Assembly (NCBI GenBank): GCA_903813345.2 | Contig: CAIIXF020000010.1 | Span: 5,015,169-5,079,168, forward strand | Direction of reading: 5' to 3' | DNA from: Owenia fusiformis | Taxonomy: Eukaryota > Annelida > Polychaeta > Sabellida > Oweniidae | Length of the DNA stretch: 64,000 nt | Shown here: positions 10,643-23,900 of the stretch, piece after piece | How the letters are laid out: each line of letters starts with the position of its first letter | How positions within the stretch are numbered: the first letter of the stretch is position 1 | Notes under the pieces: model-generated | Seen by the model: the letters and a program-made list of their open reading frames with translations, nothing else | Told to the model about the DNA's origin: nothing | Databases searched by the model: none | Position numbers and translations under genes: made by a program

Positions 10643-13600
10643 AAATGTGGTAGGCGTTTAGTGTTAAAAGTGTTCTGACAAGTGTTTCTTATGTAACTTT
10701 TTATGCTGAATCCAAAAAACCATGTTGGCAAGCTGAAATATGATTATTTAACCCTTAAAATACCATGTTAGTCCCCCTACCCCCAAAATTCACCCCTATC
10801 AGGGGGAAAAAATTCGTCAACCTAAAATAACTTTGATTTTATGGTTTTTGTAAGTGAAATACATGGACATTGTATAAAATAAACATTTGAAGTATGAATG
10901 ATACGGATTACCCTTAAGAAATTTGAATAAAAGCAAAAAGTATGTACCCCAGGGGGCAAATTTATGACCCATTTTTTACTTTTCGTGTCATAACTTTTTT
11001 ATTAGACAATGATGGATGCTTAAAAAATCCATGTAAAAGGCATAATACCTGGTCTACTAATCCTGCAAGAATCAAAGTAATTCCTTTGATAATTGCCTTG
11101 AAAAAAATTAGTGAATTTAAGAAAAAATGACATTTTAGCTGGGACTGATTTTATGTGTGACTATAACTGACCCCTATTGCTTTAACATTTATCCCTCTGT
11201 GTTCATATATTTAGCATTTTAGAATAAATCTAAAATATAAAACTTATTTTAGCAAAGTTTTAGGAAGATTTAAGCTTTTTATCATGTTCAACTATTAAAA
11301 ATTCATGAAATATGATATATAAAATTGATAAGTTATACGTATACCCTTGGAAGACCCTTATAATTTCTTATTTATGAACATATTTGTACCAATATTAGTT
11401 TTCTTGCTTAGAGAAATGATGTATGATATATCCTGGCTTGGCTTTCTGGTGGTTTGAACAATCTTTTAAGTGTTATCATTGAAAATTCATTCTTAAATCA
11501 TAGGTCTGCAATCGATTAAATTCATGTATACCATTAGTATCATTCTACTGGTATGAGCATAATTGAACTAGCTATGATTTCATAGATTAGTTGTTTGATG
11601 TATGACATATTCCAAGCTGACTTTCTGGTGATTTTAACCATCTAAGAGGCTTAATCATTGAAAACCATTACAAATAAAGGCCTAAACGGACAGTAGAACT
11701 ATTAGAACACCCTAATTAATTCCAGGCTTAGAGTATATTGGTACCTACTACTGTCTCATAGCTCGGAGGTTTGATATATGACATATTCTGACTAGTTTTT
11801 CTGCAGATTTGAACCACCTAACAGGTCTAATCATTGAATATACTTAATATACTAGTTCTAAAGTTAGTATTCAATAGAACCCTCTATGATAAATTCAAAA
11901 AAAGATTCAGAATGACATTAACCTCAACACTGGATCTGAATCAGAATTACAATTCTTCATAGAGCTGAACTAGGAAGACAAGGCTTATTTCATTCTAAGC
12001 AGCCTGACAATTGCATGACGTGAGAGCAAAAGTACCAATGATTCATACAAATCTTCATTTTATGGAGTTTTCTTCCCTGAACAATGTTAAGTCATATTAA
12101 AAAATCCCCCCCCCCACTGTCCCTATTAACCTTTCTGTGTTACTCTTGGAGTTAAGGCAGAAATTCTTGACAAATGGCGTATACTCACTTTGACAACATT
12201 TTGAATTAGTAGGATGTTTCAGTTAATGAGAGTTTTTGCAGAGTAGCAATTTTTGAAATTTAAATCCAATAGGACCATATGTGGGAAATTCAAAAAAGAT
12301 TCAGAATGACATTAACCACAACATTGGATCTGGAAATCAAATAAAGCAACTGATTGATGTGATCTCGGATGACTGTTGTAAATCAGAATTACAATCCTTC
12401 ATAAAGCTGAACAAGGAAGACAAGGATTACTTTTCATTCTGGTAGTAATACATGGACATGGTCCAAATCTTGATACGCTTCACCTTAGCCCAAAGAAAGG
12501 GAAATTGGGAGCTTCATCTCAATGTATTTCAATGCATGATCCCCTTTTTCATGAGATATGACCACCAAAAGTATGCAAGATGGGGCACAATACACTTCAC
12601 TGCTGAAGTTTTGCTTCCTTGAAGACTGTAGCCAAATCCTCAGATGTAGATGTAATTGATGCTAATTTGTAAGAAGGATCATATATTGGAAATATTACGG
12701 TTGGCATTTCAATACCATTTGTTAAACAGTTAAGGAGTAGAGTACATTTGAGTTGGCTTGAATGTTTCATTCGTCAATGAGAGGGCTATTGGAAAAGACA
12801 TCAGCTCATGTTTCATGATTTCATTGATGCCCACAGGTCTGTGGTTAGCTTCATATGCAGTGATAAGATTCTGGAAAACATTCCTGTCTGCCTTAACAAC
12901 TTTCTGCTCGTTTATATTGGGATTAGGCATATAGTTTAAAAATGTTGGTACTTGCTCAGTAGATCAAGAAATGTTGTGTCTTTCATTTGACCCTGTTGGT
13001 ATCAACCTCTAAGACACAAAGACATCCAGTTGTTGTTGGCCAAACTGTCGAGCCTGTTGATTGTTTCTGTGAGTACATCTTTTGTACATATACTTTGGAG
13101 ATTAAGTAATGGATCTTCTGAAAACATGCCAAACTTCAGCAGCATGTCACATATTTTATCTTCTTCCAGAGACTGAATACTCTATCTTTTATGAGTACTA
13201 GTATCTACAACTATTTTTGATGTAATGGGTATTGGCTTTCAATTTTTTCAATTTTTCTTCAACATGTATTGTAATGACTTCAGTATGAATGAAATGTCCC
13301 TTGGTGTTCTGGTCCTGGATTGTGATATTGGTTCTCGATTGGAGGGGGGGGATGTTTCTTTTCACGTTAGATTATGGTTTTGGGATACTTTTCTTATGAC
13401 AGATTTGACCTTGCGGTTTGCTTTTCTTGTTGGGTTTCTTAAATGTTTTTAGTCACCCTTCCCTTTGGCATTTGTGCTTAAATATCCATAGATTCTTGTT
13501 TTGATTTGCAAATTACCACCCCCCCTCTATGGAATCTCAAAACGCAAGTCCAAACATCATTCTTGTTTGGACTCCCCATGTGTGACCTAAGATTATACCC

Positions 13601-15838
13601 CGGTGCCCATCTGTTCAATGCAGATATTGTCTTTGTTTTATGCCTACAATTCCGCCACCCTTCTAACCAATAGCATACTGGCATAGGGGTCAATCAACTT
13701 GGTTGATTGAATTTGTAGAGCCTTTTACCACATAGTTCAATGCAAGAATCCTCGCTCAACTGCAGCAGGTACTATATTCTAATAGTTAGTGCATTTCCTC
13801 TAAGTTTACTGTGCCACACCTTCCATAATTTTGGTGGTCATGAAATAAGGGATCATGCATTGAAATGCATTGAGATGAAGCTCCTAATTTCCCTTTCTTT
13901 GGGCTTGGATGAAGTATAGCAAGATTTGGACCAGGTCCATGTATCAACACCAGAATGAAGTTAGCCTTGTCTTCCCTGTTCAGCTCTATGAAGGATTTTA
14001 ATCCTTATTCAGATCTAATGTTGAGGTTAATGTCATTTTGAATCTTTTTTTGAATTTTCATAGAGGTATTGAATACTTCAATTTTAGACCTAGTATATGA
14101 AGTATAATCAATGATTAGACCTGTCATTGGTTCAAATCTGCAGAAAAACTAGTCAGGATATATCATATATTAAACCTCCGAGCTATGAAACAGTAGTAGG
14201 TACCAATAAAATCTAAGCCTGGAAATAATAAGGGTATTCTAATAGTGTACCTTAATACTGTCTGTTTGGACCTTTATTTGTAATAATTTTCAATTATTAA
14301 GCCTCTTAGATGGTTTAAATAAACAGAAAGTCAGCTCGGAATATGTCATACATCAAACTAATCTATGAAATCATAGCTTGTTCAAGTTGATTATTTTGGT
14401 CAATCTTGCATATTTTGCTTTAATATTTCAGAATTATTTACTTCATTTAATGTGAATTTTGTTGAGAACATTTAATGATAATCTGCTTATAAAGTAAAAA
14501 ACTACAGCATTTTACAACACATGCCCCATGTGGCCACCACTCCAGCCAGCGAAGCTGTTGATGACTCTCCTACACATACCAACATGGATTGCAAAGCTTC
14601 TGATGAAGCTATCCACTTAAAATTGAAGAATATCTGAGAATTTGTTTGACACTAGTTTTACTTCTCTAGATAGATTTTAGTCACGCCATGGACAATTGAA
14701 AAACTTTCTTCGCCAGATTTGATTATGCATGTAGAGGAGAAGTGGCCACATTGGACATATGTTGTAAAGTGCTGTAGTTTTTGACTCCACAGGTAGATTA
14801 TCATGAAACTTTCACAACAAAATTCATATTGAATGAACTGAATAATTCTGAAGTTTTGAGGCAGAATATGCAGGATTGACAAAGTTAATTAACTTTTCTT
14901 CGGTCCTGTTTTTTGGACACCCTGTACCAGTAGAATGATACTAGGCTAATGGTATACTTGAATTTAATCGATTGCAGACCTATGATTTAAGAATGAATTT
15001 TCAATGATAACACCTAAGATTGTTAAACCACCAGAAAGCCAAGCCAGGATATATCATACATTATTTGTCTAAGCTAGAAAACTAATATTGGTACAAATAT
15101 AGTTCATAAATAAGAAATTATAGGGGTCTTCCAAGGGTATACCTATAATTTATCAATTTTAGACATCATATTTCATGAATTTTTAATATTTGAACATGCT
15201 AGAAAGCTTAAATCTTTCTAAAACTTAGCTAAAATAAGTTTTATATTTTAGATTAATTCTAAAATGCCAAATATATGAACACAGAGGGATAAATGTTAAA
15301 GCAATAGGGGTCAGTTATAGTCACACATAAAATCAGTCCCAGCTAAAATGTCATTTTTTCTTCAATTCACTAATTTTTTTCAAGGCAATTATCAAAGGAG
15401 TTACTTTGATTCTTGCAGGATTAGTAGACCAGGTATTAAGCCTTTTACATGGATTTTTTTAGCATCCATCATTGTCTAATAAAAAAGTTATGACACGAAA
15501 AGTAAAAAATGGGTCATAAATTTGCCCCCTGGGGTACATACTTTTTGCTTTTATTCAAATTTCTTTAGTGTAATCCGTATCATTCATACTTTAAATGTTT
15601 ATTTTATACAATGTCCATGTATTTCACTTACAAAAACCATAAAATCAGAGTTATTTTAGGTTGACAAATTTTTTCCCCCTGACAGGGGTGAATTTTGGGG
15701 GTAGGGGGACTAACATGGTATTTTAAGGGTTAAATAATCATATTTCAGCTTGCCAACATGTTTTTTTGGATTCAGCATAAAAAGTTACATAAGAAACACT
15801 TGTCAGAACACTTTTAACACTAAACGCCTACCACATTT
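10643..15838. mobile_element. 5.2-kb giant inverted-repeat (foldback) element
   Basis: The outer end AAATGTGGTAGGCGTTTAG at 10643 reappears inverted, ending at 15838. The arms (about 10643-12580 and 13815-15838) match almost continuously, including the inverted CCCCCTACCCCCAAAATTCA block and a CCATTTTTTACTTTTCGTGT block, with indels. An extra partial duplication lies in the left arm (GATTCAGAATGACATTAACC near 11900 and 12299). The ~1.2-kb centre carries only a short minus-strand relic ORF. No clear target-site duplication is visible. Confidence 0.88.
12730..12930 (-). pseudogene. Relic of a mobile-element-associated protein in the foldback centre
   Basis: A 66-codon open frame contains KADRNVFQNLITAYEANH followed by EIMKHELMSFPIALS. 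From memory, this resembles a segment (KADRN... then ...HELMPVPLALA-like) common in uncharacterised transposon-associated proteins of marine invertebrates. No transposase catalytic core is visible nearby, so it looks like a fragment. Confidence 0.4.
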
Positions 15839-16199
15839 CCTCTAGATGAAAATGCACCTTGTCTATTACAAAGATGAAGACTTCACAGCTACATGTAAAT
15901 TCTGAAAAATCTGCTTTTAAGTATTTTGAATTTACCTTACCTAGCACTAAATGCATGCTTTTGAAAATACTTATTGAATGAATATGACTTGTCATTTAAC
16001 AGCTTCAAAATGAGAGAGTGTTTGTTTATAACTTCCTTGAAGTCCTTAAGACCAGTAATGTAATGTTCATAATCATCACTATGGTCATCAGGGGCTCACA
16101 GCATATCATGATTTGCATACTTTTGATTATTTTTGTTATTTTTGACGTTTAGATCATAATCAGTTATTTTTCAATACTCACGATGTTCACCCATTTTAG
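15839..16199. other. Intron DNA before the Thr-rich exon
   Basis: Plain AT-rich sequence ending in a pyrimidine-rich acceptor (CCATTTTAG at 16191-16199). No promoter or in-frame start codon for the next exon is visible. Confidence 0.55.
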
Positions 16200-19100
16200 A
16201 GAAATGTGCAAAAACAAAACTCTTGAAAAGAATACGCAGATCTGAGGCTACAACTACAGTTGCTCACACAACTACAGCTGATGCTACAACAACAGTTGTT
16301 GATACAACAACAGCAGCTGATGCTACAACTACAGTGGCTGAAACAACTACAGCTGATGCTACAACAACAGTTGCTGATGTAACAACGGCTGGTGTTACAA
16401 CAACAGCTGCTGACACAACTACAGTGGCTGACGCAACTACGGCAGATACTACAGCAGCTGATGCTACAACTACAGTGGCTGACACAACTACAGCTGATGC
16501 TACAACAACAGTTGCTGATGCAACAACGGCTGATGTTACAGCAACAGAAGCTGACACAACTACAGTGGCTGACGCAACTACGGCATATACTACAGTAGCT
16601 GATGCTACAACTACAGTGGCTGACACAACTACAGCTGATGCTACAACAAAAGTTACTGATGCAACAACGGCTGATGTTACAACAACAGTAGCTGACACAA
16701 TTACAGTGGCTGACGCAACTACAGTAGCTGACACAACAGTTGCTGACACAACTCCAGTACCTGACGCAACTACGGCAGATACTACAGCAGCTGATGCTAC
16801 AAGAACAGTGGCTGACACAACTACAGCTGATGCTACAATAGCAGTTGCTGACACAACTACAGTTGCTGATGCAACTACGGCAGATACAACAGCAGCTGAT
16901 GCTACAACTACAGTGGCTGACACAACTACAGCTGATGCTCCAACAACAGTTGCTGATGCAACAACGGCTGATGTTACAACAACAGTAGCTGACACAACTA
17001 CAGTACCTGACGCAACTACGGCAGATAGTACAGCAGCTGATGCTACAAGTACAGTGGCTGACACAACTACAGCTGATGCTACAACAGCAGTTGCTGACAC
17101 AACTACAGTGGCTGATGCAACTTCGGCAGATACAACAGCAGCTGATGCTACAACTACAGTGGCTCACACAACTACAGCTGATGCTACAACAACAGTTGCT
17201 GATGGAACAACGGCTGATGTTACAACAATAGTAGCTGACACAACTACACTGGTTGATGCAACTACGGCAGATAATACAGCAGCTGATGCTACAACAACAG
17301 TGGCTGACACAACTACAGCTGATGCTACAACAACAGTTGCTGATGCAACAACGGCTGATGTTACAACAACAGTAGCTGGCACAACTACAGTGGCTGACGC
17401 AAATACGGCAGATACTACAGCAGCTGATGTTACAACTACAGTGGCTGACACAACTACAGCTGATGCTCGAACAACAGTTGCTGATGCAACAACGGCTGAT
17501 GTTACAACAACAGTAGCTGACACAACTACAGTACCTGACGCAACTACGGCAGATACTACAGCAGCTGATGCTACAAGTACAGTGGCTGACACAACTACAG
17601 CTGATGCTACAACAGCAGTTGCTGACACAACTACAGTGGCTGATGCAACTACGGCAGATACAACAGCAGCTGATGCTACAACTACAGTGGCTGACACAAC
17701 TACAAATGATGCTACAACAACAGTTGCTGATGCAACAACGGCTGATGTTACAACAATAGTAGCTGACACAACTACACTGGTTGATGCAACTACGGCAGAT
17801 AATACAGCAGCTGATGCTACAACAACAGTGGCTGACACAACTACAGCTGATGCTACAACAACAGTTGCTGATGCAACAACGGCTGATGTTACAACAACAG
17901 TAGCTGACACAACTACAGTGGCTGACGCAAATACGGCAGATACTACAGCAGCTGATGCTACAACTACAGTGGCTGACACAACTACAGCTGATGCTACAAA
18001 AACAGTTGCTGATGCAACAACGGCTGATGTTACAACAATAGTAGCTGACACAACTACACTGGTTGATGCAACTACGGCAGATAATACAGCAGCTGATGCT
18101 ACAACAACAGTGGCTGACACAACTACAGCTGATGCTACAACAACAGTTGCTGATGCAACAACGGCTGATGTTACAACAACAGTAGCTGGCACAACTACAG
18201 TGGCTGACGCAAATACGGCAGATACTACAGCAGCTGATGTTACAACTACAGTGGCTGACACAACAACAGCTGATGCTCGAACAACAGTTGCTGATGCAAC
18301 AACGGCTGATGTTACAACAACAGTAGCTGACACAACTACAGTACCTGACGCAACTACGGCAGATACTACAGCAGCTGATGCTACAAGTACAGTGGCTGAC
18401 ACAACTACAGCTGATGCTACAACAGCAGTTGCTGACACAACTACAGTGGCTGATGCAACTACGGCAGATACAACAGCAGCTGATGCTACAACTACAGTGG
18501 CTGACACAACTACAGCTGATGCTACAACAACAGTTGCTGATGCAACAATGGCTGATGTTACAACAATAGTAGCTGACACAACTACACTGGTTGATGCAAC
18601 TACGGCAGATAATACAGCAGCTGATGCTACAACAACAGTGGCTGACACAACTACAGCTGATGCTACAACAACTACAGTGGCTGACGCAACTACGGCAGGT
18701 CCTACAGCACCTGATGCTACAACTACAGTGGCTGACACAACTACAGCTGATGGTATAACTACAGTGGCTGACACAACTACAGCTGATGCTACAACAACAG
18801 TTGCTGATGCAACAACGGCTGATGTTACAACAACAGTAGCTGACACTACTACAGTGGCTGACGCAACTACGGCAGATACTACAACGGCTGATGCTACAAC
18901 TACAGTGGCTACTTCCATTGATGTTACTACCACAGTGACTGATGCTACTACCAGTGATGTTACTACCACAGTTACTGATGCTACTACCACTGAAGCTACT
19001 ACCACAGTGACTGATGCTACAACCACTGATGCTACAACAGTGACTGATGCTACTACCAGTGATGTTACTACCACAGTTACTGATGCTACTACCACTGAAG

Positions 19101-20923
19101 CTACTACCACAGTGACTGATGCTACTACCACTGATGTTACTACCACAGTGACTGATGCTACTACCACTGATGTTACTACCACAGTGACTGATGCTACTAC
19201 CACTGATGTTACTACCACAGTGACTGATGCTACTACCACTGATGTTACTACCATAGTGACTGATGCTACTACCAGTGATGTTACTACCACAGTGACTGAT
19301 GCTACAACCACTGATGCTACAACAGTGACTGATGCTACTACCAGTGATATTACTACCACAGTGACTGATGCTACTACCAGTGATGTTACTACCACAGTGA
19401 CTGATGCTACTACCACTGAAGCTACTACCACAGTGACTGATGCTACTACCAGTGATGTTACTATCACAGTTACTGATGCTACTACCACTGAAGCTACTAC
19501 CACAGTGACTGATGCTACTACCACTGATGTTACTACCACAGTGACTGATGCTACTACCAGTGATGTTACTACCACAGTGACTGATGCTACTACCACTGAT
19601 GCTACTACCACAGTGACTGATACAACAACCACTGATGCTACCACAGTGACTGATGCTACAACCACTGATGCTACAACAGTGACTGATGCTACTACCACTG
19701 ATGTTACTACCACAGTGACTGATGCTACTACCACTGATGTTACTACCACAGTGACTGATGCTACTACCACTGATGTTACTACCACAGTGACTGATGCTAC
19801 TACCAGTGATGTTACTACCACAGTGACTGATGCTACTACCACTGATGTTACTACCACAGTGACTGATGCTACTACCAGTGATGTTACTACCACAGTGACT
19901 GATGCTACTACCACTGATGTTACTACCACAGTGACTGATGCTACTACCAGTGATGTTACTACCACAGTGACTGATGCTACTACCACTGATGTTACTACCA
20001 CAGTGACTGATGCTACTACCAGTGATGTTACTACCACAGTTACTGATGCTACTACCACTGAAGCTACTACCACAGTGACTGATGCTACAACCACTGATGC
20101 TACAACAGTGACTGATGCTACTACCAGTGATGTTACTACCACAGTTACTGATGCTACTACCACTGAAGCTACTACCACAGTGACTGATACAACAACCACT
20201 GATGCTACTACCACAGTGACTGATGCTACAACCAGTGATGTTACTACCACAGTTACTGATGCTACTACCACTGATATTACTACCACAGTGACTGATACAA
20301 CAACCACTGATGCTACTACCACAGTGACTGATGCTACAACCACTGATGCTACAACAGTGACTGATGCTACTACCAGTGATGTTACTACCACAGTTACTGA
20401 TGCTACTACCACTGAAGCTACTACCACAGTGACTGATGCTACTACCACTGATGCTACTACCACAGTGACTGATGCTACAACCACTGATGCTACAACAGTG
20501 ACTGATGCTACTACCACTGATGTTACTACCACAGTGACTGATGCTACTACCTCCGTGACGGATGCTACTACCACTGATGATGCAACTACAGTGGCTGACA
20601 CAACTACAGCTGATGGTACAACAACAGTTGCTGATGCAACAACGGCTGGTGTTACAACAACAGTAGCTGACGCAACTACCACGGTCACCACAACAACAGT
20701 GACTGAGACATCTACCACGGTTGCTACTACAACGGCGAAAATAGATCCACAATCTTGTACAAGAGGCTATGAACTTGTAGGCCCTTCAACGTGTATTCAA
20801 TGTCAACGTGGTTTCTACAAAGATAACCATTTGAGACAACCATGTACCAGATGTGCTGCAGACAAGTATGGAATATATGCATCCACGTCACGAGGTGCAA
20901 CGCACGTTTCTGACTGCAATTTT
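16200..20923 (+). CDS. RTK exon: Thr-rich mucin-like repeats plus GCC2/GCC3 module
   Basis: One open 4,724-nt exon, with acceptor AG at 16198-16199 and donor GTAAGT at 20924. Residues up to ~1,500 are nearly only Thr, Ala, Asp and Val. The first part (to ~18910) is built on a 47-residue (141-bp) unit such as [20 protein letters not shown] plus variants, arranged in higher-order blocks. The second part (~18911-20560) is built on a 12-residue unit [12 protein letters not shown] (36 bp). The density of Thr suggests heavy O-glycosylation. After the repeats, residues from [14 protein letters not shown] to ATHVSDCNF carry six Cys in GCC2/GCC3 spacing. No ATG in frame lies near the exon start, so an upstream exon is required. 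Confidence 0.9.
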
Positions 20924-23900
20924 GTAAGTTATCGTTTTGTTAATTTAAGAAACATCATTCAATGTTGTCATTCTAATAATTCGACTGGATTGTATTGCTT
21001 CATTATAATCATGGTGTTATCCCATCAACGAAGTTTTGGGTATATAGAGAACTGCTCCGTTGTCAATCCGTAACGCCATTTAGAAATAGCCGCCATTTTT
21101 GTGTGCTACTCTGCGTTAACTCAAAAAGCAGTGGAGCGATTTTGATGAATTACGTCCCTATACTACGCAGTATCATATTACAATTTCCTATGAAAATTTG
21201 AAAAAGCAGTGGAGGGATTTTGTAAAAATCGCAGCCATAGGTGTTCGGTTGGATTTGCTATGTCTTGGCGTTGCTGCTATCTACATTTCTATAAGTTGAA
21301 TAGTGCAGTAAACAATCAAAATCATTACATTTGTATGTTATTTGTTTATGTTTTAGACTCCATATATCTCTCATATTTATCCAAACTTTGGTCCCAAGGC
21401 TGGAGGTACCGTGATAACTATTGAACTGCAACATGTCAGCTTGGATACAACCGTTTTTACTGTCAATGTAGTGGGGCTTCAATGTAACATCACTAGGTAA
21501 GACATGTACATTAGCAAAGGAGGAGGGGAAGTATCGCAACGGATTTTTGACAGAAATCTGATTGTCCGAAATCTGTTGCGATACTTTCCCTCCTCCTTTA
21601 CTATGCTGCAGCAAGAACGAGGTTATATCGACAATGTAAAATAATTTATGTGATGAAACTAATGGTTCCTGGATCGCCAGTTTTTCGGGTGTCTCACTGA
21701 CATATAAAACAACTAATAACAACTAAAACCGAAGTAGATACCTTGAATTTAGATATCAAAGAGGGTCACAAAATACCACTCAAATTGCGTTTCTTGTCAA
21801 GGCGTAGAACATAATGCATGTATTCCTGTCAGCTCTGTCCGAAGGTGAAGGATATATCGCTTTTATCCACTCCCGTTATTTTTTCAACTTTTTTGATTTC
21901 AAATTGTTAAGAATTTGGAATGTTTGTTATGTAATGAATTTTTATAATACATTTTATAGGAATACGACCGAGCCAAACGACGCAACGTCTATTTTTGTAA
22001 CCTGTTTTACTCAACCTTCAGTGATTGGCCGCGGAAAAGTAGAAGTATATTTGGGTGACGAAATACTAAATCAAACCCTCCAGGATGTGAACACAACATA
22101 TGCTTATATGGAGGACCCGGTGATAACCGACATGTTAAACAACAAGGCCCCAGTAAGGTACATGTCTAAAGAGAGTGTCAAAGCACGAACACTCCAATCC
22201 TTTTATCCCGCAAAATCCGAAAGAGTATAAGAGTATGCATGCAACCACATTTTCTACTTCAGATATACCAGTTCATGATTTTGTCACAATTTCAATAGGG
22301 TTTGCACAACCGGAAGTGTACGCTTCGATTTGAAGCCATTTTACTCGTTTATTTCGACTTTTCGAAATGCTAGCCTTTCTTTCTAAATCTGCAAATTTGC
22401 TACCAGAACAACTTCAGATCACTTCGTACACTTCCAGTTGTATGAAAAGTAAAAGAGAAAGGGACTCGGTAGACAGTCTATTGAAGTCAATCTGAAGAGA
22501 ATATTAGCCTGACATGTTTTTTTTAACCTTTTGCAAAAATCAAATGTAACACTTTTTGATTTTCAGTGGAGGCGTTTACATCGTTATAATCGGGAATTAC
22601 CTTACATCCGTTAGTGATCCTAAAATGTCAGTGAAAGTGCAATACGGAAATGAATCTGTCGATTGGGATGTTGAACAGGTTAACTTTTTTATTCTGTAAA
22701 TATTAACTTTTATATTATATTAGTTTTACTATCGTTTAGTGGCAAGAGGGAGAACTACCTCCATGGGTACGGATTTATCTTTATATTGGGTATTTCCTCC
22801 TCGAGCTCTACCCACTGCAGAACAGGTTTTCTTATGAAATAGTTGCTCTGGGTTTTATACCTTAGATTAGGCTTGAACTATTTGCCCATCGCAGTGTTAT
22901 ATGTTGAAGACTGCCATGGAGTATGAAGGTGTTTCTCACCTTCGTCTGGTTAATAAAACACAATCAAACAATACAATAAGCATATTTCCTCATAACACTA
23001 GAAACATAAAAATATGTGTGTTTTAGGTCTGCGATACAGAAAGTTTGAAGTTGATGAAATGTCCAGTGCCCAGTCTTGAAGAAATCGTTATTAGAATAGT
23101 AAATGCTACAGGAGAAAATATCACTACAGCACTCCAGAAAATAAACTTTTGGAGTGGTCTTGAACTGGATGGTGTCAAATCATATAATAACCTTACAGAA
23201 GCACTACCAAACAACACTAACACCAGACTACAAATTTTTCCAGACATTGAACTTGGGAAGATGGAAGAAATATTTTATGCTAACACTTGGTCTCGGATAA
23301 TGACACTTTCTATACCGGTGAGTATTTAAGAAAGTTCCGTGTATTCGAAATTCAATTTTCGCCCTCGAAATGCAAATATCGTACTCGTAATGTTAGGATC
23401 ATACTCGTAATGTTAATATCACACTCGTTATCTTAGTATAGCACTCGTTTATGTATAAATCGCAATTGTAATTCAAGTATCACATAATAATCTTACCATA
23501 GTGTCGGAACTCGTAAGTCTCATACTCGTAATGTAAGTATCACACTCCTTATCTTAGCAAGTATAAAACTCGAAATGTTAGTATTCGTACTAAATTCGTA
23601 TTGTAAATATCACAATCGTAATGTAGGTACAGTACTCGCTCTTTAGGTATCACACTCGTAATGTTAGTATTGTACTCGTAGTGTAAGTAACGTACTCGTA
23701 ATATAAGCCTCACACCCGAAATGTTGGTATCACACTCGTAATGCGAGTATTGTACTCGCAATGTAAGTAACGTGCTCGTAATTTAAGTATTACACTCGAA
23801 ATGTAACATATTCGATAAAGGTATCATACTCTTAATTACATTCGTAATGTAAGCATCGCTCTCGTTAATAGAGAGCTTTCGATATAAGTTATTTGGAATA

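Noticed and set aside
13225-13693. Open frames of ~71-75 codons in the foldback centre
   Set aside because: No resemblance to known domains; Phe-rich or random composition.
16196-20752. Very long antisense open frames (about 1,518 and 1,184 codons) opposite the Thr-rich exon
   Set aside because: They are low-complexity Ser/Cys- or Val/Ala-rich translations of the complement of the same repeats, which lack stop codons in several frames. Only the plus frame leads into recognisable domains and splice sites.
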